64,000 nucleotides of DNA from NCBI GenBank assembly GCA_963830385.1, contig CAWHMD010000010.1:1-64000 (forward strand), read 5' to 3'. This document shows positions 8,712 through 17,107 of this stretch, piece after piece. Origin of the DNA: Bog-532 sp963830385 (lineage in GTDB: Bacteria; Actinomycetota; Actinomycetes; Streptosporangiales; Streptosporangiaceae). The position numbers were made by a program, and so were the translations under genes. How positions within the stretch are numbered: the first letter of the stretch is position 1; the number at the start of each line of letters is the position of its first letter. Below the pieces are notes generated by a model. The model had not been told where the DNA came from. It did not search any database and was given only the letters and a program-made list of their open reading frames with translations.

Positions 8712-9460
8712 CGTTGAGCAGCGCGCTCACCAGCCTGCAGCCCGACTCGATTCTGTCGTACGTGATCGCGATCGTGATCCCGGCCCTGGACGCGATTTTC
8801 CCGGTGCTGCCGAGCGAGACGGCCGTCATCGCGCTGGGCGTGGCCACCGCGGGCAGCACCGACCCGCGCATCGCGCTGCTGGTCGGGTGCGCCGCGCTCG
8901 GGGCGTTCCTCGGTGACAACCTGTGCTACCTGATCGGCTGGCGGTTCGGGCCCCGGGCGGAACGGCGGTTCTTCTCCTCGGCCCGTGGTGCCCGGCAGCG
9001 GGCCTGGGCCGAGCGGTCGCTGGACCGGTATGGGACCCAGCTGATCATCGTCTGCCGGTTCATCCCCGGCGGCCGGACCGCGGTCACACTGTGTTGCGGG
9101 CTGATTGGTTACCCCCGGCGACGGTACGTGCCCGCGACCGCGGTGGCCGCCGTGGCCTGGGCCACCTACTCGTTCTTCATCGGCCGGCTGGGCGGCAAGG
9201 CGTTCGAGGACAACATCTGGGCCGGGCTGCTGCTGTCGGTCGGCATCACGCTGGTCATCAGCGCCCTGGTAGAGGCGTTCCGCCGGATCCGGCGCAGGTC
9301 GCAGCCTCGGTCACCGGGCCGGTCGCAGGGCCGATCGCAGGGGGCGCCGGCTGAGCCCGATGTGGGCGATGAGGGCGACGAGGCCGGCCAGGACCAGGCA
9401 ATGGCCGGCCACGGCTATACCGGGCCGTCACGGGTAGAGGGCCACCATGGCCGATCATGA
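8708..9460 (+). CDS. DedA family membrane protein
   Basis: A 250-aa polytopic protein of the DedA/SNARE-associated superfamily. Seen features are the amphipathic/hydrophobic hairpin IVIPALDAIFPVLPSETAVI (with the conserved Pro-x-x-Pro-S-E), GAFLGDNLCYLIGWRFG, and RRYGTQLI-type text leading to VCRFIPGGRTAVTLCCGLIGY (the conserved R-F-x-P-G-x-R). A final helix precedes a basic, Arg/Ser/Gln-rich tail. Known DedA proteins act in undecaprenyl-phosphate or phospholipid flipping and proton-motive-force maintenance. The ATG overlaps the upstream small-protein stop. Its tail overlaps the next gene by 14 bases. Confidence 0.9.
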   Translation: MTLSSALTSLQPDSILSYVIAIVIPALDAIFPVLPSETAVIALGVATAGSTDPRIALLVGCAALGAFLGDNLCYLIGWRFGPRAERRFFSSARGARQRAWAERSLDRYGTQLIIVCRFIPGGRTAVTLCCGLIGYPRRRYVPATAVAAVAWATYSFFIGRLGGKAFEDNIWAGLLLSVGITLVISALVEAFRRIRRRSQPRSPGRSQGRSQGAPAEPDVGDEGDEAGQDQAMAGHGYTGPSRVEGHHGRS

Positions 9461-9749
9461 GCAGGAACTGCTGCGCCCGGAGGACGCCACGTCCTGGGAA
9501 GAGTTCCAGGAGCGGTGGGTCATCGAACGGGCCCGGTACTGGGTGGCCGGCCGATCCTGGCGGGACACCGCGCGCATCCTGCTCTCGGTGATCCCCGGCC
9601 TGGCCGCGGTCGTGTTCTGGGTCGCTTTCGCGGTGACGACCGGGCCGGTGCTGCCCTGGCTGCTGCTGGCGGCCGCGCTGGCCTGCTCGGCGCTGTTCGG
9701 CTGGGCCCTCGGCGGGGTGCTGCGGCGGCGCTGGCGGGCGCGCCGCTAA
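9447..9749 (+). CDS. Small two-helix membrane protein
   Basis: A 100-aa protein. A polar, acidic N-terminus (ADHEQELLRPEDATSWEEF) is followed by two hydrophobic helices (about ILLSVIPGLAAVVFWVAFAV and LPWLLLAAALACSALFGWAL) and an Arg-rich end. It overlaps the DedA 3' end, so it probably belongs to that operon. After the TAA at 9747 the same frame continues for about 58 codons with a coding-like start (RHKLDRLRDQWQARP). The present stop may therefore be a recent truncation or a sequence error. No family is recognised. Confidence 0.6.
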   Translation: MADHEQELLRPEDATSWEEFQERWVIERARYWVAGRSWRDTARILLSVIPGLAAVVFWVAFAVTTGPVLPWLLLAAALACSALFGWALGGVLRRRWRARR

Positions 9750-10080
9750 CGGCACAAGCTGGACCGGCTGCGCGACCAGTGGCAGGCCCGGCCGACCGCG
9801 GGGAGATCCCCCGGACCTCAGCGGAGGGCCCCAGGGTCTGGCGCAGCCAGGTCCATGCCGAGGTACCGGAAGACCGGCAACGGTCATGACCCCCGTGTCA
9901 TTACTCAAATACCATCACGGACCTGAGCGCTTTGTTATCCGTTGAGCGAGCGCCGTCCATTCCATTGCTACCGGATACCGACGCCAAAGAGCACGACCGC
10001 ACAGCTGGCTTGTTCCATTTCCCCCGGAACCCACTGGCTGGTGGCCATTATGTGGCCTTCGACACCACGGCCGGCCCGGC

Positions 10081-10124
10081 TTCCGGTCTGGGGCCGGGGT
10101 TCCGGTCTGGGGCCGGGGTTCCGG
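10081..10124. repeat. 19-bp tandem direct repeat in a 730-base non-coding stretch
   Basis: TTCCGGTCTGGGGCCGGGG is present at 10081-10099 and again at 10100-10118, followed by a third partial TTCCGG. It lies in the gene-poor stretch 9750-10477, which is GC-poorer in places (around 9900-10030 and 10140-10330) and contains no supported gene. The last 200 bases probably hold the promoter of the TPR gene. Confidence 0.8.
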
Positions 10125-10477
10125 CGCGCAGCCGGCCGGCCGGGTTGGTGACTTTTCACCGTCTGATTGATAACGTTCAGCCCTTATCGGACCATCGGTA
10201 CCGACGACCTGATTACTTGTACGTCATCAATGCCGACCGCAAATGAGAGGGCAGGAGCTTGATCCCCCGGCCGTCCCGATTTGGCTTTCTGACCGTTTTT
10301 TTCCGTCGAGTTTCGGCATTTTGCCACCCGGATCCGGGGTGCAGCCCAGCGTCAGCCTGGTCGATGTAACTACGCTCAGTGATCGGCAAGCCCCGGAAAA
10401 CGAGTCTTGGTGCGGCCGGTCGGGGACGATACGGTGCGTGAAAAGAGCGCTTCGAGCGCGGGAAAGATGTACGGAAG

Positions 10478-12683
10478 GTGATCCACACCATGGCCCCCCC
10501 GGAAACCCCGGCTTCCGAGCTGGCGGATTCGCGGCGTGCCGAGGTCCGCTGGCCGCTCCGGGTCGGGGTGGCACCGGCCCAGGCCGGTGAGTTCAGTCCG
10601 CGGCCGGAGACCGCGCCGAACCTGGCGGCGGAGCTGGCTCCGGGGGTCCCGGTCGCCCTGGTCTCGGGCCGGGCCGATGGGCCCGCGGGCCCGGACTGGG
10701 CCCGGTTGTCGGGCAAGACGCAGCTCGCGGTGGCCACCGCCGAGGCACTCTGGCACACCCGCCAGGTCGAACTGCTGGTGTGGGTCACCGCCACCAGCCG
10801 GGCGTCGGTGCTGACCACCTACGGCGAGGCGGCCGCCGCCATCACCGGCTCGGCCCCGGTCGGCACCGCCGAGCTGGTGGCGGCCCGGTTCATGGGCTGG
10901 CTGAGCGAGACCAGCCGGCCCTGGCTGATGGTGTTCGACGACCTGTCCCGATCGGCCGACCTGCGCGGGCTGTGGCCGGCCCGGCCGGGCGGGTGCTGGT
11001 CACCACCGCCGACGCGGCGACGGTGACCGCGGCGACGCCGCGCGGGACCCGGACCGTGCCGGTCGGGCTGTTCAGCAGCCGCGAGGCCCTGAACTACCTG
11101 ATGGGCCGGCTGAGTGCCGACCCGGACCGGCGGCTGGGAGCCATCGACCTGGTCCAGGAGCTGAGGTGCGAGCCGCTGGCGCTCGCGCAGGCCTGCTCGG
11201 TCATCACCAGCTCGGCCTGGACCTGCCGCGACTACCAGGAAGCATTCGCACGGCGGCGGGAGCAGATGGCCGACGGGGGGGCCGCCAAGCAGCCGGCCGC
11301 CGCCGTCAGCTGGACCTTCTGCTTCGAGCAGGCGGACTGGCTGTCACCGGACGTGCCCGCCCAGGCGCTGCTGGCTCTGGTCGCGTTGCTGGACGGGCAT
11401 GCGATCCCGGCGGGCGTGCTGTCCGCCCCCGCCGCCCGTGACTACCTGGCCAACTACGGTGGCGGCGCCCGCCCGGACCGGGACAGCGCCGGCCGGACCC
11501 TGCTGATGCTGGAGCGGTCCGGCCTGGTGGCCATCGACCGCACCACCACGCCCCCGCTGATCAGGATGAGCACGGTGCTGCAGGGCGCGCTGCGCGGCAC
11601 CATGCCGGAGGGGATGCTGGAGCAGTCGGCCCGGTCGGCGGCGGACGCGCTGGTGGAGGCCTGGCCGGCCGAGGAGCCGGCTGGCTGGCCGAGAGCCTGC
11701 GGGCCTGCACCTCCAGCCTGTGGCAGGCGGCTGGTGACCTGCTCTGGGCGGGCGGCTGCCACCCGGTGCTGATGCGGGCGGGCGACAGCCTGGACCGCTG
11801 CCAGCTGACCGGCCCGGCCGCCGACTACTGGCACGAGCTGGCCTCGGCCAGCGAACGGCTGCTCGGGGCCGATCACCCGGACACGCTGGCCGCGGTGCAG
11901 AAGCTGACCGCCGCCTACCTGGCGGCCGGCCGCACCACCGACGCGGTGCGGTGGGTGCAGTGGGTGCTGGACCGGCGCGCCCGCACACTGGGCCGGGACC
12001 ATCGCGACGTGCTCGCCGCCCGCCGCGACCTGGGGCACGCGCTGGTCGCCGCGGGTCAGCTGCGGGACGCGATCGGCGTGCTGGAGCAGCTGGCCAACGA
12101 CACCGCTCGGCTGTACGGCCCGGACAACCTGGAGACGCTGGGCGCGCGGGACGAGCTGGCCGCCGCCTATCTGGCCATCGGGCAGCCGGCCGAAGCGGCC
12201 GACCTGTACAAGGGCACGCTGGCCGGCCGCGAGCGGGTGCAGGGCGCCCGGCACGTCCAGACGCTGATCACCCGGCAGGGCCTGGCCGACGCCAGCCTGG
12301 CCGACGGCCGGATCAAGGATGCGATCAACGCGTACAAGAAGGTGCTGTCCGGCCGGGAGAAGGAGCTCGGGCGGGACGACCTGCAGACCCTCGAGGTGCA
12401 CGGCAAGCTCGGGGCCGCGTACCACGCCCAGGGCAAGATGGCCTCGGCCGTGTTCTCCTACGAGCAGGCGCGCGACGGGTACGAGCGCGCGCTCGGCCCG
12501 GACAACCGGCGGACGCTGCTCACGTCTTACCGGCTGGCGCTGGCGTTCAGCGAAGTCGGCCGGCTGGGCGACGCACGGGCGCTGCTGTCCGATACGGCGG
12601 CCCGCTGCGACCGGGTGCTGCCGCCCGGGGACGAGCTGACGGCTCAGGTGCACGGCGCGGTGGTCGACCTCACCGAGGTCTGA
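10478..12683 (+). pseudogene. STAND/NB-ARC-like ATPase with C-terminal TPR repeats, two frameshifts
   Basis: Three consecutive frames together encode one protein of about 730 aa. Frame 1 (to about 10990) carries a P-loop region (ARLSGKTQLAVATAEALW) and a Walker B-like PWLMVFDDLSR. Frame 2 (about 10990-11685) continues with GRVLVTTADAAT, a winged-helix-like SWTFCFEQADWLSP region and LLMLERSGLVAID. Frame 3 (about 11685 to the end) has LAESLRACTSSLWQAAGDLL and then four or five tetratricopeptide units built on LG-x-DHPDTL / LGRDHRDVL / YGPDNLETL. Each junction is explained by one missing base in a G/C run. Such proteins act as signal-triggered ATPase switches or scaffolds in actinobacteria. Start (10478 GTG or 10490 ATG) and function are uncertain; it is either decayed or mis-sequenced. 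Confidence 0.75.
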
Positions 12684-12728
12684 GGTCGTGCGGCCGGAAA
12701 CCGGTCCGGTCACACCGGCCGGACCGGG

Positions 12729-12866
12729 TCAGGCTTTGCCGCCGTCCTCGCCGTCCCGGGAGGATGGCTTCTGCGTGGTCAGCGACCGCGGTGGATTGGC
12801 CAGCTCGGACACCTTGCGGTCGCCGGCGCCGTAGCCGCCGCGCTCCTCGTCACTGGGGTCTGCCAT
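12729..12866 (-). CDS. Small hydrophilic protein (45 aa)
   Basis: MADPSDEERGGYGAGDRKVS opens a 45-residue charged, probably disordered protein. A strong GGAGGGG ribosome site lies 4-5 bases before ATG 12866. The gene starts 10 bases after the stop of the DUF6338-type membrane protein on the same strand, so the two are probably one transcript. No family or function is recognised, and the good ribosome site is the main support. Confidence 0.5.
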   Translation of the reverse strand: MADPSDEERGGYGAGDRKVSELANPPRSLTTQKPSSRDGEDGGKA

Positions 12867-12876
12867 CGCCCCTCCA

Positions 12877-13527
12877 TCAAGCCGGTATGAACTCAAGGTA
12901 CGCGACCTCCTCCCAGCGGACCAGCACGCTGATGCCGCGCAGCCGCGGTGCGCCCCGCTTGTCCACGACAAACGCCCCGGTCTTGTGGTCGCATTCCGCC
13001 GTCTCGATGAGGAACAGGTCCTGCTCCTCGGGATACCCGGCCGCGTACGAGCGCAGCCCGCCCTCGTCGGACTGGGCGTAGGCGCCGACGATCCAGCCGC
13101 CGTCCTTCATCCGCAGCCGGATCCAGCCGGTCAGCCCCTCCCGGCCGAACAGGTGATCCCACGCTCGCGGAGCGGGCGAGGGGCCGGTGACCTTCAGCGC
13201 CCACGGCCGCCGGCGCCGGGTGCCGTGGCCGACGACGTGCCCGCAGGCGGTCGGCACCACCACGTAGGCGATGACCAGCGCCCACAGCCACCACGGGAGC
13301 GCCCCGCCGCGGGCGACCCGCCCGGTCCGCACGTAGTCGCCGTAGAGCACGTAGATGACCGGGGCGCCCAGCGCCTGGAAGACGGCCGAGGTGCCGATGA
13401 ACCGCAGCAGCCGGTCGGACAGGCTCAGGCCCCAGCCGCCCGCCTGCCGCTCGAACGCCCACACGTACAGGGCACCGGGCAGCATGGCGAGCAGGAACAC
13501 GCCCAGCGCCTGAAATGTGCCGACCAT
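12877..13527 (-). CDS. DUF6338-like membrane protein
   Basis: A 216-aa protein with two or three hydrophobic N-terminal helices (QALGVFLLAMLPGALYVWAF; GTSAVFQALGAPVIYVLY; WWLWALVIAYVVVPTACGHV). A soluble C-terminal domain follows, containing AWDHLFGREGLTGWIRLRMKDGGWIVGAY and ending VLVRWEEVAYLEFIPA. The W-D-x-L-F / G-x-W-[IV]-x-[IV]-R-[LM]-K-D-G pattern matches my recollection of DUF6338, a small-domain membrane family of unknown function often linked to phage-defence-like or toxin contexts. No such partner is visible here. It is co-oriented with a 45-aa gene downstream. Confidence 0.65.
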   Translation of the reverse strand: MVGTFQALGVFLLAMLPGALYVWAFERQAGGWGLSLSDRLLRFIGTSAVFQALGAPVIYVLYGDYVRTGRVARGGALPWWLWALVIAYVVVPTACGHVVGHGTRRRRPWALKVTGPSPAPRAWDHLFGREGLTGWIRLRMKDGGWIVGAYAQSDEGGLRSYAAGYPEEQDLFLIETAECDHKTGAFVVDKRGAPRLRGISVLVRWEEVAYLEFIPA

Positions 13528-13641
13528 GATGCCGTCATCTAAGCGCCCGCGCCCGGCCGCGGCCCGCCGCGCGGCGCCAATAACGCCCGGATTGTGACCC
13601 CGGCCGCCGGCCGTTTGATTCGGCGCCGGCGGAGCGGTTGT

Positions 13642-13668
13642 ATGTTGCCGTGCTGCCCCATCGCATGA
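13642..13668 (+). promoter_or_regulatory. Possible Cys-containing leader peptide coupled to the hemerythrin gene
   Basis: ATG at 13642 has GGAG seven bases upstream and encodes MLPCCPIA. Its TGA overlaps the ATG of the hemerythrin frame (ATGA). Consecutive Cys codons in a short translated leader are reminiscent of actinobacterial cysteine-sensing leaders. This rests on position alone. Confidence 0.25.
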
Positions 13669-14120
13669 CGGCGCTGAGCGAGCAGCTGATCGGTGTCCAC
13701 CAGGACCTGCGGGAGCGCCTCGCGGCGCTCCGCCGGCAGGCCGCGGCCGACGGCCCCGGGCTCAGCCCGGACGCCGGCGACCTGCTCGGTCACTGCCTCG
13801 GCTTCTGTGCCGCCGTCCATACCCACCACACCGGCGAAGACGACCAGCTGTTCCCCGCCCTGCGGGCGGCCGACCCGGAGCTGGCGCCGGTCATCGACAA
13901 GCTGGCCGAGGACCACACGCTGGTGGCGGGGATCCTCCGGCAGCTGCAGGACCTGCCGGCGTCGGCACCAGACCCGGCGACGCTCCGGCGCCAGCTCGAC
14001 GGGCTGACCGCCATCCTCGAGTCGCACTTCAGCTTCGAGGAGCGCCGGATCGGAGCCGCCCTGGACAGGCTCGGCCCCGAGGCCCGGTTCCCGGAGGTCT
14101 TCGATGCCGGCGCCGGCTGA
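13665..14120 (+). CDS. Hemerythrin-like (HHE) domain protein
   Basis: A 151-aa four-helix-bundle protein expected to bind a di-iron centre and sense O2 or NO. Candidate ligands are seen at H in LIGVHQDLRERL, H-x-x-H-H-x-x-E-D in AVHTHHTGEDDQLFPAL, H in LAEDHTLVAGIL, and H-F-x-x-E-E in LESHFSFEERRI. I chose ATG 13665; TTG 13638 and GTG 13650 are in frame but poorer, while a tiny leader frame ending in ATGA may drive translation at 13665. The stop overlaps the HIT gene start by 17 bases, so both are co-translated. Function as oxygen or nitric-oxide sensor versus iron store is undetermined. Confidence 0.8.
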   Translation: MTALSEQLIGVHQDLRERLAALRRQAAADGPGLSPDAGDLLGHCLGFCAAVHTHHTGEDDQLFPALRAADPELAPVIDKLAEDHTLVAGILRQLQDLPASAPDPATLRRQLDGLTAILESHFSFEERRIGAALDRLGPEARFPEVFDAGAG

Positions 14121-14580
14121 CCCGGACTGCTTCGTCTGCCGCAAGCACCGGGCACGGGGATCGCTGCTGCCCGGCGGGCCGGTGGGCGAGGACGAGCTGG
14201 TCGTGGTCTCCCACCTGAGCCCGTACCTGCCCGGGCGGCCGGTGAAGCCGGTCTACCTGGGGCACCTGCTCGTGGAGCCGCGCCGCCACGCCCCGGGGCT
14301 GGCCGACCTGACCGACGCCGAGGCGGAGCGGGTGGGCTGGTGGTGCACCCGCGCCAGCCGGGCCCTGCGCGAGGCGGCCGGGGCCGAGCACGTCTACGCG
14401 GCCGTGATCGGCGACGCCGTGCCGCACCTGCACGTCCATCTGGTCCCCCGGTACCCGGGCACGCCCCGCGAGTACTGGTGGGACCGGGTGGACGAGTGGC
14501 CGGAGGCCCGGCGCGGGCTGGAGCCGGAGATCGCCGCCCTGGTCCGCGACCTCCGCGACGGTCAGCCGGGAACGACGTAG
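14104..14580 (+). CDS. HIT family (histidine triad) hydrolase
   Basis: A 158-aa protein with the nucleotide-binding HIT signature HLHVHLVPRYPGTP near residue 110 (H-x-H-x-H, the middle His being the nucleophile). An N-terminal DCFVCRKH supplies a typical Cys pair, and GHLLVEPRRHAPGLADL forms the central strand. HIT enzymes hydrolyse phosphoramidate or dinucleoside polyphosphate bonds. Translation overlaps the hemerythrin gene. The 3' end overlaps the convergent DUF4331 gene by 19 bases. Confidence 0.88.
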   Translation: MPAPADPDCFVCRKHRARGSLLPGGPVGEDELVVVSHLSPYLPGRPVKPVYLGHLLVEPRRHAPGLADLTDAEAERVGWWCTRASRALREAAGAEHVYAAVIGDAVPHLHVHLVPRYPGTPREYWWDRVDEWPEARRGLEPEIAALVRDLRDGQPGTT

Positions 14581-15584
14581 GGGAAGCTTGCGCTGCGCTG
14601 GCCCTGCGCCGTGGACGGCTTCAGCCCGGCCGGCACCGCGCTGTTGGTGACCAGGGACAGCATCGCCTCAGGGGCGTTGTCGGCCATGGTCCGGCCGTTG
14701 CGGGCGCCGAACCCGTAGACCGCCGGGGTGCCGACCACGTAGGACAGCATATCCGGGAACAGGTCGCCGGCCACGGTCTGCCCGTAGCTCTGCGGGTCGG
14801 CTGAGGTCCCGCTGGCCGCCACGACGGCCGCGACCTGGTCGCCGATGTACCTGGCGGCCGCGCTGACGTCTTCGGACGGGTGCCGGGTGTTGGCCGGGTT
14901 GGAGAAGTCCGTGTCGTCCGGCCAGAAGATCGGCCACATCATCGGGTGACCGGCCCGGTTGATCTGCCGCCAGCCGCCCGCGTCGGTAGCCAGCTTGGTG
15001 GCCGCCCACACGCCGGTGCGGGCCCCCGGCCGCAGCAGGGCATCGGAGTGCGGGACCTCCAGGACGATCGAGTACACGAAGCTGCCGGCGAAGCTGTTCT
15101 GGGCGTGGTCCGGCTGCCAGCCAGATAGATCCGGCGCGGTACCGCTGGCCACCGCCCCGTTGATCAGCGCCAGCAGCGACAGGTCGATGTAGAACGAGTC
15201 GGCGATACGCCCGGCCCACAGCCGGGTGCCGCCCGCGCTGGCTGCCTCGCCCGTCCGGCCGGCCAGCACCAGCCCGCCCGGGGCGGCGTCGTCGCGCGCG
15301 GCCGCCCCGGTCAGCGCGTGCAGCTCCAGGGCCTGGTGCCCGTCGGGGTCCGGCTCGGCGAAGGAGATCCGGTAGGTCAGGCCCTCAAAGTCGGCCCCGT
15401 CGAAGTGGACCTTGAACTCGTAGCGCGCCTCAGGGTGGAAGCCCGGCTTCGAATACAGCCCGTTGACGTTGGAGTTGACGTCCATCACGAGCACCGTGCT
15501 GCCCTCGCCGGGGAACACGTACAGGTCGTCGAGGTACAGCTGGCCGGTCTTGGCCGCCAGCGGGGTGTCGAGGTGGTGGGACAC
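14562..15584 (-). CDS. DUF4331 family protein
   Basis: A 340-aa protein starting MSHHLDTPLAAKTGQLYLDD, the S-H-x-x-D-x-P and D-x-x-D-x-Y/F pattern that defines DUF4331. Later GARTGVWAATKLAT and GWRQINRAGHPMMWPIFWPD match the family's conserved N-R-x-G-x-P-x-x-[NW] region. The family is predicted to be a secreted beta-propeller-like protein in some lineages, but no signal peptide is visible here and its function is unknown. The GGAGG-like purines just before the ATG (within TTCCGGAGG on the opposite strand) are not ideal. Length fits the shorter members. Confidence 0.82.
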   Translation of the reverse strand: MSHHLDTPLAAKTGQLYLDDLYVFPGEGSTVLVMDVNSNVNGLYSKPGFHPEARYEFKVHFDGADFEGLTYRISFAEPDPDGHQALELHALTGAAARDDAAPGGLVLAGRTGEAASAGGTRLWAGRIADSFYIDLSLLALINGAVASGTAPDLSGWQPDHAQNSFAGSFVYSIVLEVPHSDALLRPGARTGVWAATKLATDAGGWRQINRAGHPMMWPIFWPDDTDFSNPANTRHPSEDVSAAARYIGDQVAAVVAASGTSADPQSYGQTVAGDLFPDMLSYVVGTPAVYGFGARNGRTMADNAPEAMLSLVTNSAVPAGLKPSTAQGQRSASFPYVVPG

Positions 15585-15744
15585 GGCACACTCCCTTTGC
15601 TTCCGGAGGTAGTGACGTTTTCAGGGTTTTTCCGAGGACGCAATCGCCTGATCAACAATGCACGCCCCGGGACCCGCTGTAGCTGGGGCTAACGGTCCGT
15701 CCGCGGTATGGCTGGCGGGCCTACCCGGGTGGTCCGCCACCCGA

Positions 15745-15888
15745 CGCGGGCTGGCCAAGTCCCTGTGGATCACCGTGGGCGCGGTCGAGAAGCACATCCG
15801 GCACATCTTCGGCGGGCTCGAGATTCCCGCCTCACCCGACATCCACCGCCGGGTGCCGGTCGTCATCACCTATCTCGGCACCAGGTGA
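15745..15888 (+). pseudogene. Remnant of a LuxR-type response regulator
   Basis: About 47 codons read RGLAKSLWITVGAVEKHIRH and then IFGGLEIPASPDIHRRVPVV up to a stop. This is the second half of a NarL/LuxR helix-turn-helix: V-x-x-G-A-V-E-K-H-[VI]-x-x-I-F-x-x-L is the recognition helix and the I-H-R-R-V-x-x-V-x-x-Y-L tail is typical. The receiver domain and the LTPREREVL first helix are absent upstream, and several core positions are altered. It is read as a decayed fragment. Confidence 0.65.
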
Positions 15889-15920
15889 CCAGTCATCCGG
15901 ATGATCGGCCGGATGACCGG

Positions 15921-16490
15921 TCAGGAGGGTGTCCGCGGCACCCGGCCCATCAGGTAGAACTCCTCGTTCGGCATGGTCTTGGTGAAGTGGGCCAGCCGGT
16001 TCGACATCGCGAAGAACGAGCTGATCGAGCCGACGTCCCAGATGTCCTCGTCGGTCAGCCCGTGCGCGCGCAGTGCACCCAGGTGCTCGTCGGTGATGGT
16101 CCACGGCTCGACCGCCAGCCTGACCGCGACCTCGATGATGGCCCGCTGGCGGTCGTCCAGCTCGGCGTTGCGCCAGTCGGTGGCGACCTGATCGGCGATC
16201 CGGGGGTTGCGGGTCCGGATCCGGGCGATCGCACCGTGGGCGACCACGCAGTACAGGCAGTGGTTCTCGGCGCTGGTGGCCACGACGATCAGCTCGCGGT
16301 CCCCCTTGCTGAGCGCGGGGGTCTCCTTGTCCATCAGCGCGTCGTGGTAGGCGAAGAACGCCCGCCATTCGGCGGGCCGCCTGGCCAGCGCGAGGAAAAT
16401 GTTCGGGACGAAGCCGGACTTCTCCTCGATCTCCTTGATCCGCGATCGCAGGTCTTCGGGCAGGTCTTCCAGCTCCGGTACGTCGAACAT
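15921..16490 (-). CDS. AhpD-like peroxidase-related protein (carboxymuconolactone decarboxylase fold)
   Basis: A 189-aa protein with the CMD/AhpD core AENHCLYCVVAHGAIARI: the C-x-x-C redox pair (Cys in CLYC) and the downstream His, as in alkylhydroperoxidase AhpD. The surrounding LSKGDRELIVVATSAEN and WTITDEHLGALRAHGLTDED match the peroxidase-related family often annotated in actinobacteria. It probably reduces peroxides through its Cys pair. ATG 16490 has GGTGGAGAG just upstream; a longer frame adds only an Ala-Pro repeat. It is divergent from the PPOX-type gene, with a GGGGCCGGGGCAGGGGCC repeat between them. Confidence 0.82.
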   Translation of the reverse strand: MFDVPELEDLPEDLRSRIKEIEEKSGFVPNIFLALARRPAEWRAFFAYHDALMDKETPALSKGDRELIVVATSAENHCLYCVVAHGAIARIRTRNPRIADQVATDWRNAELDDRQRAIIEVAVRLAVEPWTITDEHLGALRAHGLTDEDIWDVGSISSFFAMSNRLAHFTKTMPNEEFYLMGRVPRTPS

Positions 16491-16596
16491 GCTCTCCACC
16501 CTAAGCGGGGCGGGGGCCGGGGCAGGGGCCGGCGCAGGGCACCGGGACGCGAGGAGCATGATCGACAGAGCACACCCCCTACTTCAGGAGACGCCG

Positions 16597-17004
16597 ATGC
16601 CGAAACCTCCGCTGCCCGAGGCCGCCGTGGTCATGCTGGGCAAGCCGAACCCGGCGGTCATCTCGACCCTGCGGCGGGACGGCGCGCCGGTGACGGTGGC
16701 CACCTGGTACCTGTGGGAGGACGGCCGGATCCTGGTCAACATGGACGAGGGCCGCAGGCGGCTGGAGCACCTGCGCCGCGATCCCCGGGTCGCCCTCGAC
16801 GTGCTCGACGAGAGCGACTGGTACACCCACATCAGCATCACCGGCCACGTCGACGAGCTGCGCGACGACCCCGACCTGGCCGACATCGACCGGATATCCC
16901 GGCACTACACCGGCAACCCGTACAGCCAGCGCGACCGCGGCCGGGTCAGCGCCTGGATCGCCGTCGACGGCTGGCACGGCTGGGGCAGGTTCAAGGACAG
17001 CTGA
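16597..17004 (+). CDS. PPOX-class pyridoxamine-5'-phosphate-oxidase-like / F420-dependent protein
   Basis: A 135-aa split-beta-barrel protein: ISTLRRDGAPVTVATWYLWE (strand pair), ILVNMDEGRRRLEHLRRDPRVAL, then ISITGHVDELRDD and a closing AWIAVDGWHGW. This is the TIGR03618-type PPOX family whose actinobacterial members bind F420 or flavin and reduce small substrates. A CAGGAG ribosome site precedes ATG 16597 by 6 bases. The intergenic space with the divergent AhpD-like gene suggests shared control of redox functions. Confidence 0.82.
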   Translation: MPKPPLPEAAVVMLGKPNPAVISTLRRDGAPVTVATWYLWEDGRILVNMDEGRRRLEHLRRDPRVALDVLDESDWYTHISITGHVDELRDDPDLADIDRISRHYTGNPYSQRDRGRVSAWIAVDGWHGWGRFKDS

Positions 17005-17045
17005 ACCGGGCTCCTCGGATCGGGGGTCACAACTGTCCGGTTTCG

Positions 17046-17053
17046 AAAGGTAT
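17046..17053 (+). promoter_or_regulatory. AAAGGTAT motif upstream of the TetR gene
   Basis: AAAGGTATAGTT here is echoed on the opposite strand at 17916-17923 (AAAGGTATCATT), in front of the isomerase gene. Two matched sites flanking a TetR gene suggest operator half-sites; this is inference. Confidence 0.35.
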
Positions 17054-17107
17054 AGTTCTCGTAACTTTTTGCTACCTGACCGGGCTCTAGGCCGGCGATC
17101 ACGGGAT

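Noticed and set aside
9932..10246. 104-codon frame in the 9.75-10.48 kb gap
   Set aside because: It runs through the 19-bp tandem repeat, lacks a ribosome site and shows no family resemblance.
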